11,822 nucleotides of DNA from an uncultured Bacilli bacterium. Lineage in GTDB: Bacteria; Bacillota_I; Bacilli_A; RF39; UBA660. The translations under genes and the position numbers were made by a program. Positions 1-5,999 of the stretch are shown one piece after another. The DNA lies in NCBI GenBank assembly GCA_934140355.1, contig CAKPBH010000042.1:1-11822 (forward strand). Direction: 5' to 3'. Numbering within the stretch: the first letter of the stretch is position 1; the number at the start of each line of letters is the position of its first letter. Under the pieces are notes generated by a model, which was not told the DNA's origin, did no database searches, and was given only the letters and a program-made list of their open reading frames with translations.

Positions 1-11
1 ACAACTTTCAT
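1..11 (-). CDS. Partial gene, first codons only, running off the left edge
   Basis: On the minus strand an ATG at 11-9 followed by AAA GTT is preceded by a good ribosome binding site (AGAGGT at about 15-20, four bases from the ATG) and a TATAAT-like -10 box at 32-37. The predicted start is MKV..., and everything else lies outside the window. It is in the same direction as the surface-protein gene that ends at 117, but a likely terminator at 83-117 and its own promoter suggest a separate transcript. No function can be read from three codons. Confidence 0.4.
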
Positions 12-31
12 ATTTACCTCTTTTCTATTTA

Positions 32-37
32 ATTATA
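32..37 (-). promoter_or_regulatory. -10 box of the partial left-edge gene
   Basis: TATAAT on the minus strand, about 20 bases upstream of the ribosome binding site of the gene starting at 11. The -35 region (around 55-60, TTTTAA) is weak, so this rests on the -10 box and its position. Confidence 0.4.
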
Positions 38-82
38 TAATGAATGGTTTATTTTTAAAATACTTAAATTTATTTTTAAAGA

Positions 83-117
83 AAAATTACCACAAAAATA
101 AATATTTGGGCAATTTT
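83..117 (-). terminator. Terminator after the surface-protein gene
   Basis: On the minus strand AAAATTGCC (117-109) pairs with GGTAATTTT (91-83), a 9-bp stem with one G-U pair and a 17-base loop. A T-rich stretch follows. The stem begins at the TAA stop of the upstream gene. The long loop makes it a modest candidate. Confidence 0.5.
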
Positions 118-1316
118 TATCCATCACTTAAAGAAATTTGATATGGATCGGCATAAGTTCCAGTTCCTCCCGTTACGATAACATTAGGATTAAGACGTAA
201 AACGGGGCGAACCCCACCAACGCCACTAGATGGACCTGCATTTATACTCTGTTCATCTGGGAGCCAGGCAAAAGCTACTGCAGCGGAAGAACCAGAACTA
301 TAAGAAGTAGCAAACCAATAAAATCCGCCATTATTAATTAACGAATTTGTTGAATCGTAGACATTGGTATTCTGATAAGCTGTTTCTAAATTAACCTTTG
401 TAATAGTCTTAAAATCTTCATCATTTATATTCCAAGCACTACTACTATTACATACTCCTCCATATGCATAAATACTATTACAGTATGTTAATGCCTTTTT
501 GTTTAAGTTTGCTAAATGACTAGGAACGCCAGAACTAGACTCAGCGGAACTACCACAACTAGTACTTATAGATAAATCCGAGTTAGTACACATACACTCT
601 AAAGCACCAGCACTGATTAAATAAGCACTATCATTTTTGATATATGCTATCCTCCACCCATTCACATTAAATTTAAACGCTGAAAAGGAGCAATATCCCA
701 TATCACTATCACTTACATAATTTGCATTTTGTCCAGAGCAACTATTTCCCGTACAACCATTACTGCCTGTATATTTGACATAAGAACCAAGCGCTACAGA
801 GCTTAATTTAGTTTCATAATTGGATAACCAATGCTTTCCAGTATCTAGTAATAAATCTCCACCATTTTCAAAACCATAAGAAACTCCAAAATTGATGGTA
901 ATATCACTACTAGAATCATTTTTAATTTTTAAATAAACAATATAGTCAGTTTTGCCTTCAATTAATCCTGTACCCTGGTGTTCACTGGTACTAAGATATC
1001 CTATCTTAACACTTGTTAAACTACTAGTTGATCCATAGTAAATTCCATATTTTAATTTTATTTCTTCTGTATTTGATACTGTTAACATAGCGTTTTTACT
1101 ACTATTGGCTGCTACTGTAATAGAATAGTTATTATTATCACTATTTAAGATAAATTTGTAAGTCAATAATCCTTCAATAATACTAGAAGTATCTGTAGTT
1201 GTTACTAATGAAAAGGTTTGATAAAGGCTGGTTATAGAGATAACAAATAAAATAAATATTATTAAAATGATATTTTGTTTACCTATTTTGTTAATAAAGT
1301 TATAAATCTTATTCAT
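117..1316 (-). CDS. Membrane-anchored, cysteine-rich surface protein with DUF6273-like C-terminal region
   Basis: A 399-residue protein with one hydrophobic segment at about residues 15-33 and no lipobox, so it is probably anchored by its N-terminus with the rest outside the cell. Residues 40-160 are Ser/Thr/Asn-rich and look beta-structured. The C-terminal region (about 218-378) contains GWRIAYI, AYLISAGALE and GGVRPVLRLNPNV, which resembles DUF6273-type surface domains of gut Bacillota (by recall). It ends with GTGTYADPYQI, a common tail of such proteins. Eight cysteines lie between residues 188 and 289, unusual for a low-GC Gram-positive and suggesting disulfides. A longer frame reaches a TTG at 1379, but that codon is part of the -35 box; ATG 1316, preceded by GGGAT, is the better start. 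Ligand and role are unknown. Confidence 0.75.
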   Translation of the reverse strand: MNKIYNFINKIGKQNIILIIFILFVISITSLYQTFSLVTTTDTSSIIEGLLTYKFILNSDNNNYSITVAANSSKNAMLTVSNTEEIKLKYGIYYGSTSSLTSVKIGYLSTSEHQGTGLIEGKTDYIVYLKIKNDSSSDITINFGVSYGFENGGDLLLDTGKHWLSNYETKLSSVALGSYVKYTGSNGCTGNSCSGQNANYVSDSDMGYCSFSAFKFNVNGWRIAYIKNDSAYLISAGALECMCTNSDLSISTSCGSSAESSSGVPSHLANLNKKALTYCNSIYAYGGVCNSSSAWNINDEDFKTITKVNLETAYQNTNVYDSTNSLINNGGFYWFATSYSSGSSAAVAFAWLPDEQSINAGPSSGVGGVRPVLRLNPNVIVTGGTGTYADPYQISLSDG

Positions 1317-1350
1317 TTCTATCCCATTCCCTATCTTTATTCTAGTCAAA

Positions 1351-1379
1351 ATTTTATCATAAATTTGATTTATTTTCAA
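1351..1379 (-). promoter_or_regulatory. Sigma-A promoter of the surface-protein gene
   Basis: Minus strand: TTGAAA (1379-1374), 17-base spacer, TAAAAT (1356-1351), with TGA before the -10 (extended -10). Transcription should begin near 1344, giving a leader of about 28 bases before ATG 1316. It lies back to back with the promoter at 1388-1416. Confidence 0.7.
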
Positions 1380-1387
1380 GGAATATA

Positions 1388-1416
1388 TTTAAAATGTTCT
1401 TGATATGTGTTAAAAT
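1388..1416 (+). promoter_or_regulatory. Promoter of the SEDS-family gene
   Basis: TAAAAT at 1411-1416 with the extended TGT before it (1408-1410). A weak -35, TTTAAA, lies at 1388-1393 with a 17-base spacer. Predicted transcription start is near 1423, about 13 bases before ATG 1436, which excludes the longer frame starting at 1394. Confidence 0.5.
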
Positions 1417-1435
1417 GTTTAATGATTGGGTGGTG

Positions 1436-2572
1436 ATGAAAATAAAAAATATATCAAAATTTAAAGTGGAAAATGGAATTATTATTCCCATTATTTTATT
1501 TGGTATTATTAGTATTATTTCTATTTATTGTACTAAAAGTACTTTAGGGACAGATTTCCAAGATTATTGGATTAAGCAAGGCATTTGGTATATAATGGGA
1601 ATTGGACTTGCTTACTTGATGATGTTTTTGGGAAATAAATTTTTGTACAATAATGCCTGGTGGTTTTACCTTTTTGGTGTATTATCTTTAATCTTAGTGT
1701 TGTTTTTTGGCGTTACTAGAAAAAATGCAACATGTTGGTTTAAAATTCCTTTTATCGGGACGATTCAACCTAGTGAATTTATGAAAGTATTTTTGATTAT
1801 TATTTTATCTCGATTAATTCATGAATTTAATGAGAAATATATTGATCCTACTATTGAAGAAGAATTTAAATTTTTAATTAAAATTATGATTTTAGTTGCA
1901 ATCCCCTCTGTTTTAACTTTTATTGAACCTGATACTGGTGCCGTAATGATTTATTTGATTATTACTATTGTTATGTTATTTATCGGAGGAATTAGGAAGA
2001 GATGGTTCTTTTTACTTTTCTTCTTTATTGCTGTTGTTTTGGGAAGTGGAGCTTTGATTTATCTCTATAATCAAGATTTATTTATTAAAGTATTTGGAAC
2101 TAGTCTTTTTTATCGAATTGATAGAATTACAAATTGGTCTTCTAGTAGTGGAATGCAACTTAAAAACTCCCTAATTGCAATTGGTTCTGCTGGAGTATTT
2201 GGTCATGGATTTAATCATACCCCAATTTATTTTCCAGAAATGCAAACAGATTTTATTTTTGCTGTTATTGCCTCTAATTTTGGCTTACTTGGATCTAGTT
2301 TATTGATTTTGTTAATTCTATTTTTTGATATGAATTTAATCCATACTACTTTTAAAGCTAATGATTTTATGGATAAGTACGCAATTGGGGGAATTGTTGC
2401 CGTTTTACTATTTCAACAAGTTCAAAATATTTCCATGACGATTGGTCTTTTGCCCATTATGGGAATTACTTTACCGTTCATTAGCTATGGGGGATCATCG
2501 CTGCTTTCTTATATGTTACTAGTAGGAATGATTTTTAATGTATCAAATGAAAGTTTAAGATATACCAACTAA
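1436..2572 (+). CDS. SEDS-family peptidoglycan polymerase, RodA/FtsW/SpoVE type
   Basis: An integral membrane protein of 378 residues, normal length for RodA/FtsW, with about ten hydrophobic segments. The family polymerises lipid II into glycan strands together with a class B penicillin-binding protein. Family signatures are clear: IQPSEFMK early, EPDTGA in the middle, an FPEMQTDFIF loop at residues 266-275 whose Asp272 matches the catalytic aspartate of RodA, and GITLPFISYGGSS at 343-355. The N-terminal layout looks somewhat more like RodA than FtsW, but the subtype is not certain. ATG 1436 is chosen because GGGTGGTG precedes it and the promoter's start point lies near 1423; the in-frame ATG at 1394 is upstream of the -10 box. 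No penicillin-binding protein partner lies in the window. Monocistronic, ending in a shared terminator. Confidence 0.9.
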   Translation: MKIKNISKFKVENGIIIPIILFGIISIISIYCTKSTLGTDFQDYWIKQGIWYIMGIGLAYLMMFLGNKFLYNNAWWFYLFGVLSLILVLFFGVTRKNATCWFKIPFIGTIQPSEFMKVFLIIILSRLIHEFNEKYIDPTIEEEFKFLIKIMILVAIPSVLTFIEPDTGAVMIYLIITIVMLFIGGIRKRWFFLLFFFIAVVLGSGALIYLYNQDLFIKVFGTSLFYRIDRITNWSSSSGMQLKNSLIAIGSAGVFGHGFNHTPIYFPEMQTDFIFAVIASNFGLLGSSLLILLILFFDMNLIHTTFKANDFMDKYAIGGIVAVLLFQQVQNISMTIGLLPIMGITLPFISYGGSSLLSYMLLVGMIFNVSNESLRYTN

Positions 2573-2608
2573 AAAAGAAACACAAATTTAAAAATGTGAT
2601 TCTTTTTT
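2571..2608. terminator. Bidirectional terminator between convergent genes
   Basis: Perfect 14-bp inverted repeat: AAAAAAGAAACACA (2571-2584) against TGTGATTCTTTTTT (2595-2608), pairing throughout except one A-A mismatch, with a 10-base loop. It has T tracts on both strands. The stop codon of the SEDS gene (2570-2572) and that of the opposing 71-residue gene (2607-2609) sit at its two ends. Confidence 0.8.
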
Positions 2609-2822
2609 ATTTTATTAATTTTCTAGTATATACTTTTGTAATATCTATCATGTCATTTTCATAAATTATTAATTTTGTGTTATCTTGTAGAAAAATTGTT
2701 TCTTTGACATTCATCTCACTTCTGTAATAGCTTTTCAACCGTTCATTTAGTAAAATGGTTTTCAATCGATTTAAAAGTATTTTTGTTTCAAGATATTCTG
2801 CTTTTTTTCTGATTTGATTCAC
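2607..2822 (-). CDS. Small hypothetical protein, 71 residues, coupled to the rhomboid gene
   Basis: Not recognised. The first 35 residues are basic and helix-forming (MNQIRKKAEYLETKILLNRL), with no membrane segment; the second half looks beta-rich. It begins with GTG at 2822, preceded by an excellent AGGAGGTGA eight bases upstream. The TAG stop of the rhomboid gene lies inside that binding site, so translation of the two is probably coupled. It is the last gene of the rnc - rhomboid operon and ends in the shared terminator. The strong binding site and tight packing argue that it is real despite its size. It could be an accessory or regulatory protein for the rhomboid, but nothing in its sequence shows this. 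Confidence 0.7.
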   Translation of the reverse strand: MNQIRKKAEYLETKILLNRLKTILLNERLKSYYRSEMNVKETIFLQDNTKLIIYENDMIDITKVYTRKLIK

Positions 2823-2835
2823 TTGGTTTCACCTC

Positions 2836-3390
2836 CTAAAATAAATAGTAGCCATAAATTAGGCCACAGATAGCGCCTATTAAGTGGGATAGATGGGAAA
2901 TATTATCTTTTTTAAAGATGCCATCAATAATTTCACTAGCAACAAAGAAGAAAAAGATTAAAATTAGCGTTAAGGGAATTTTTCCACTTTGAATATTTAC
3001 AAGTGAACTTAAAAGAATTGTCATAAATGATATTCCGCTTCCCCCTTGAATACTATTTTTACTTAAGATGGCGTTGATTAGGCCCGTAATAAAGGCGGTT
3101 AAGAGAATCATTTTTAATAAATTTATGCTACCATATTTTTCTTCTATCATTGGTCCTACTAAGAGAATATAAATAAAATTATTTCGAAAATGAGACCAAT
3201 TTTCATGGCCTAAGATATGCGTAAACATTCTCATGTAAGTAACTGGTGAAAAAGGATTTCCTCTACTAGATGAAAAGAAATAAGTACTTTTCTTCTTGGT
3301 TATTCTTCCTAGGAAAAGAACGAAAAGGGAGAGAAAAAAGTAAGAAAGAATCACATAAGAATTATACTGAATGTAGGATAAAAGATTCAT
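2836..3390 (-). CDS. Rhomboid-family intramembrane serine protease
   Basis: A 184-residue polytopic membrane protein of about six helices, the size of a minimal bacterial rhomboid. Rhomboids cut transmembrane segments within the membrane using a Ser-His dyad. The family features are present: HENWSHFRNN (62-71) in the loop region, GGSG at 116-119 with Ser118 as the expected nucleophile, and SHLSHLIG at 165-172 with His169 as the expected catalytic histidine. A Ser/Arg/Lys-rich stretch at 31-44 links helix 1 to the core. ATG 3390 lies one base after the TAA of rnc (TAAAATG), with no obvious binding site of its own, so it is probably translated by coupling with rnc. Its stop codon overlaps the ribosome binding site of the 71-residue gene. 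The substrate is unknown. Confidence 0.88.
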   Translation of the reverse strand: MNLLSYIQYNSYVILSYFFLSLFVLFLGRITKKKSTYFFSSSRGNPFSPVTYMRMFTHILGHENWSHFRNNFIYILLVGPMIEEKYGSINLLKMILLTAFITGLINAILSKNSIQGGSGISFMTILLSSLVNIQSGKIPLTLILIFFFFVASEIIDGIFKKDNISHLSHLIGAICGLIYGYYLF

Positions 3391-3391
3391 T

Positions 3392-4033
3392 TTATTTGGC
3401 TTGCTTTTCTAAAGCCATTTTTGCAGCGGCTTGTTCGGCTTGTTTTTTGCTACTACCACTACCTGTACCCATTACAATATTATCCACCATTACTTGGCAA
3501 GTAAATGTTTTATTGTGTGCTGGTCCTAATTCATTAATAATTTCATAATTCACACTTTTTCTAACCGTTTGAACTAATTCTTGTAATTCTGACTTATAGT
3601 CGTGTAAAAAATCTACTTTCTTTTCAATGTAAGGAATAATGATATCCATCACAAACTTACTTGTAGGGGTAAATCCTTTATCTAAATACATTGCACCAAT
3701 AAAAGACTCAAAGACATCGGCTAAAATGGTGGTATTGGCTTCACTCTCACCACTACCTAGAAGAATATCTTTTTCTAATTTGAGTTCTTTTGCATAAGTA
3801 GCGCAAGCTTCTTCACAGACATAGGAAGCCCTCATTTTGGTCATGGTTCCTTCTTCTAAATGTTTTTCGTTATATAAATAGTCACTGATGGTTAGTTCTA
3901 AGACGGCATCTCCTAAAAATTCTAATCGCTCATAACTTTCAACATTATGTTCATTACTATAGGAAGTATGGGTAAATGCTTTTTGATATAAATCTTTATT
4001 GGTATGAATATTTAATTTATCTAATATTTCCAT
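3392..4033 (-). CDS. rnc: Ribonuclease III
   Basis: A 213-residue double-stranded-RNA endonuclease that processes rRNA precursors and structured mRNAs. The signature ERLEFLGDAVLEL lies at residues 35-47; Glu38 and Asp42 are the first pair of metal ligands, and the second pair is Asp106 and Glu109 in LADVFESFIGAMYLDKG. A C-terminal double-stranded-RNA-binding domain covers about 145-210, with GSGSSKKQAEQAAA as its conserved end. The reading frame continues to a GTG at 4042, but that codon lies within the AGGTGAT ribosome binding site serving ATG 4033, so the shorter start is used. First gene of the operon rnc - rhomboid - 71-residue protein. The usual smc/ftsY neighbours are absent here. Confidence 0.96.
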   Translation of the reverse strand: MEILDKLNIHTNKDLYQKAFTHTSYSNEHNVESYERLEFLGDAVLELTISDYLYNEKHLEEGTMTKMRASYVCEEACATYAKELKLEKDILLGSGESEANTTILADVFESFIGAMYLDKGFTPTSKFVMDIIIPYIEKKVDFLHDYKSELQELVQTVRKSVNYEIINELGPAHNKTFTCQVMVDNIVMGTGSGSSKKQAEQAAAKMALEKQAK

Positions 4034-4060
4034 AATTATCACCTAATTTCTAACTCTTTT

Positions 4061-4087
4061 ATTATATCATGTATTTTATTTTTTCAA
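4061..4087 (-). promoter_or_regulatory. Promoter of the rnc operon
   Basis: Minus strand TATAAT (4066-4061) with extended TGA before it, and TTGAAA (4087-4082) at a short 15-base spacing. The extended -10 probably compensates for the spacing. Predicted start near 4054, about 20 bases before ATG 4033. Divergent from the promoter at 4105-4133. Confidence 0.6.
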
Positions 4088-4104
4088 CATTTATTTAGTA
4101 GATG

Positions 4105-4133
4105 TTTACAAAAAGTTTAAAATACTGTAAAAT
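4105..4133 (+). promoter_or_regulatory. Promoter of the solute-binding lipoprotein gene
   Basis: TTTACA (4105-4110), 17-base spacer, TAAAAT (4128-4133). Each box differs from consensus at one position. Predicted start is near 4140, about 22 bases before the GTG at 4163. I saw no convincing Zur, MntR or AdcR operator over it. Confidence 0.7.
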
Positions 4134-4162
4134 ATTATTATGTTAGATAGGAGATGCTAATT

Positions 4163-5029
4163 GTGCGGAAGAAGATTTTTTCTATTATTTTGGTTATTTG
4201 TATTTTTTTCTTAAGTGGTTGTGATGTTAATGAGAAAACGATGGATAATATTAATATTTATACGACGACTTATCCAATTCAATTTATTATTAATCAGTTG
4301 TATATGGATCATTCAAAAGTTTATAGTGTATATCCTACGGGAGTAGATGTTTCTCATTATGAACTTTCTAATCGAAAGTTAGAAGAATATAGTAATAGTG
4401 ATTTATTTGTTTTTAATAGTTTAGATAAAGATAGAGATTATGCTGTTAAAATGATTAATTTAAATTCTAAATTGAAAGTGATTGATGTTGCCACTGGAAT
4501 GAAATATGATAATTCCATTGAAGAATTATGGCTTAATCCTAATAATTATCTTATGATGGCGGAAAATTTAAAAAATGGACTTGCAGAATATATTAATAAT
4601 CCTTATTTGGTTGAGGAAATTGAAGATAAATATAAGGATTTAGAGTATGAGATTTCTAAATTAGATGCTAGTTTAACAGAAGCAGTAAGTGGGGCTAATT
4701 ATAAGGTTATTGTTGTGGATAATGATATGTTTCGTTATTTAGAAAAATATGGGCTTAAGGTAATTTCTTTAGAAGAAAATAAAGATTTAAGTAGTAATAA
4801 AATTGAAGAAGTTAAGAATTTAATTCAGGATAAGCAAATTAAATATATTTATTCAACCAGTAGTAAAAGTAATGAAACTGTAAGTGGGTTAATTGATGAA
4901 TATCATTTGGATTTAGTTCCTATTAATACAATGCACTCCACAGATGGGAATATTACTAGTAGTAATGATAATTATTTAACGATTATGACCAATAATATTA
5001 ATCAGTTAAAAAAAGAATTGTATAAATAA
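4163..5029 (+). CDS. Zinc/manganese-type ABC transporter solute-binding lipoprotein (ZnuA/PsaA family), eroded metal site
   Basis: A 288-residue lipoprotein: MRKK, a hydrophobic signal, then LSGC with Cys20 as the lipidation site. The fold follows cluster A-I metal-binding proteins: TTYPIQFIINQL, then YPTGVDVSHYE (His65 at the first ligand position), LWLNPNNYLMMAENL (123 onwards, matching the usual DPHVWLDP), a long linker helix around 145-175, DMFRYLEKYGLKVISL at 188-203, and NDNYLTIMTNN near the end. By eye, the other three ligand positions are Glu121, Asn187 and Asn255 in place of His, His/Glu and Asp, so metal binding may be lost or altered. GTG 4163 lies nine bases after AGGAG and gives an ideal signal peptide; the in-frame ATG 4154 directly abuts that site. 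No permease or ATPase gene adjoins it, so it is an orphan here. Confidence 0.8.
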   Translation: MRKKIFSIILVICIFFLSGCDVNEKTMDNINIYTTTYPIQFIINQLYMDHSKVYSVYPTGVDVSHYELSNRKLEEYSNSDLFVFNSLDKDRDYAVKMINLNSKLKVIDVATGMKYDNSIEELWLNPNNYLMMAENLKNGLAEYINNPYLVEEIEDKYKDLEYEISKLDASLTEAVSGANYKVIVVDNDMFRYLEKYGLKVISLEENKDLSSNKIEEVKNLIQDKQIKYIYSTSSKSNETVSGLIDEYHLDLVPINTMHSTDGNITSSNDNYLTIMTNNINQLKKELYK

Positions 5030-5059
5030 AAGTATAAGATTTTTCTATTCTTATACTTT
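5029..5059. terminator. Bidirectional terminator between convergent genes
   Basis: Perfect 11-bp stem, AAAGTATAAGA (5029-5039) with TCTTATACTTT (5049-5059), 9-base loop, T-rich on both exits. It follows the lipoprotein gene's stop directly, and the opposing gene's stop codon (5051-5053) is inside the right arm. Confidence 0.85.
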
Positions 5060-5929
5060 TTCTTCGTCTTTATAATAAGGCATTAATTCTTTTATTGTTA
5101 GTGTTTTTAATCTTCCTAAGTCAAATAATATTTCCGTATTTTTATGTCCTAAATTCATTAAGAGGTCTAGGCATTTTCCACATGGTAGGACAGGTTTGCT
5201 ATTTTTATTTAGGATTAATATTTTTTCGATAGTATTTTCATCATTTAAATAAAGATTTGATAGAGCTACTTCTAGGGGATGGACTTTATCTTTGATTCCT
5301 AGTCCGAAATAAAAGTGATGGTTGCTGGAGAGGATGACGGCTACTTCTTTGTTGGCCTCTTTTAATAAATATAATTTTTGTTGTGCTTTAAAAAAGAGAA
5401 TATTCCAGTCTTCTTTTGGTTCATCCCTCCCTTCAAAGGCAATATAGAATGTATCATAAGACAGTTGATAATCGGCTACTTCTTTGAGGCTACTTTTTTT
5501 GATGATTCCCCCGATTTTTTGGAAGAAGTTTTTATAAGTTCCCTCAGTTGGAGACTGAATAACAAAGGAATGATAACCTAATTTTTTCACTTCCTCTTCG
5601 GCTAATTTAAATAAGTTTAAGCCAACTCCTTTTCTTTGGTACTCGGGTAAGACAGCAATTTCTCTTATTTCGGCTGAATCAGGAAAAGCCTCAAGTAAGC
5701 TTTTGGCATAAAAGATATAACCAATTATTTTTTCTTCTTCAGTGGCAACGATAATGCGATTATTTTCAATAATTTGATCTTTTAAATGGTTTACTCTATC
5801 CTCTAGATTTTCTTTTCTTTGTACTAATATTCTACTTGGTAAGATGTCATAATAAGTATTTTTCCAAACATCATCTTTAATTTTTACAATTTTATATGCA
5901 TCAGTTGGGTATGATTTTCTAAATTCCAT
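5051..5929 (-). CDS. GNAT acetyltransferase fused to a cytidine-deaminase-like domain
   Basis: A soluble 292-residue protein with two parts. Residues 1-165 are a GNAT N-acetyltransferase: EIREIAVLPEYQRKGVGLNL at 87-106 is motif A, in which QRKGVG (98-103) binds the acetyl-CoA pyrophosphate. Residues 175-285 resemble cytidine deaminases: AVILSSNHHFYFGLGI, then VHPLEVAL (216-223) and LPCGKC (248-253). Cys250 and Cys253 match the two zinc-binding cysteines of PCxxC. However, the usual C/H-A-E motif is replaced by HPLE (217-220), so zinc binding or catalysis may differ. The acetyl acceptor and any deaminase substrate are unknown. ATG 5929 is preceded by AGGAG ten bases upstream. It lies downstream of the RNase J homologue but is separated by a weak terminator and has its own extended -10 box. 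Confidence 0.8.
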   Translation of the reverse strand: MEFRKSYPTDAYKIVKIKDDVWKNTYYDILPSRILVQRKENLEDRVNHLKDQIIENNRIIVATEEEKIIGYIFYAKSLLEAFPDSAEIREIAVLPEYQRKGVGLNLFKLAEEEVKKLGYHSFVIQSPTEGTYKNFFQKIGGIIKKSSLKEVADYQLSYDTFYIAFEGRDEPKEDWNILFFKAQQKLYLLKEANKEVAVILSSNHHFYFGLGIKDKVHPLEVALSNLYLNDENTIEKILILNKNSKPVLPCGKCLDLLMNLGHKNTEILFDLGRLKTLTIKELMPYYKDEEKV

Positions 5930-5952
5930 TTTTTCACTCTCCTATTATTCTA

Positions 5953-5961
5953 AGTATAACA
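5953..5961 (-). promoter_or_regulatory. Extended -10 promoter of the acetyltransferase gene
   Basis: Minus strand TGT TATACT (5961-5953), about 24 bases before ATG 5929. There is no good -35 box upstream because that region is the T tract of the preceding terminator. Confidence 0.45.
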
Positions 5962-5967
5962 AAATTT

Positions 5968-5998
5968 TAAAAAAAGAAAAATACTTTGAAGTACTTTT
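5968..5998 (-). terminator. Terminator after the RNase J homologue
   Basis: On the minus strand AAAAGTACT (5998-5990) pairs with AGTATTTT (5985-5978) around a 4-base loop, with one bulged G. A run of T follows (TTTTTCTTTTTTT on the minus strand). The stem is AT-rich and short, so read-through into the acetyltransferase gene is possible. Confidence 0.5.
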
Positions 5999-5999
5999 C

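Noticed and set aside
3270..3548. Plus-strand open frame of 92 codons antisense to the rhomboid and rnc genes
   Set aside because: It lies across two confidently identified genes on the other strand, has no convincing ribosome binding site or promoter, and its protein resembles no known family.
4128..4150. A/T-rich dyad-like sequence near the lipoprotein promoter as a Zur/Fur-type operator
   Set aside because: The symmetry is imperfect and could arise by chance in such AT-rich DNA; it does not match a metal-regulator box I can name.
5378..5581. Plus-strand open frame of 67 codons antisense to the acetyltransferase gene
   Set aside because: Fully inside a well-supported gene on the other strand and without start signals.
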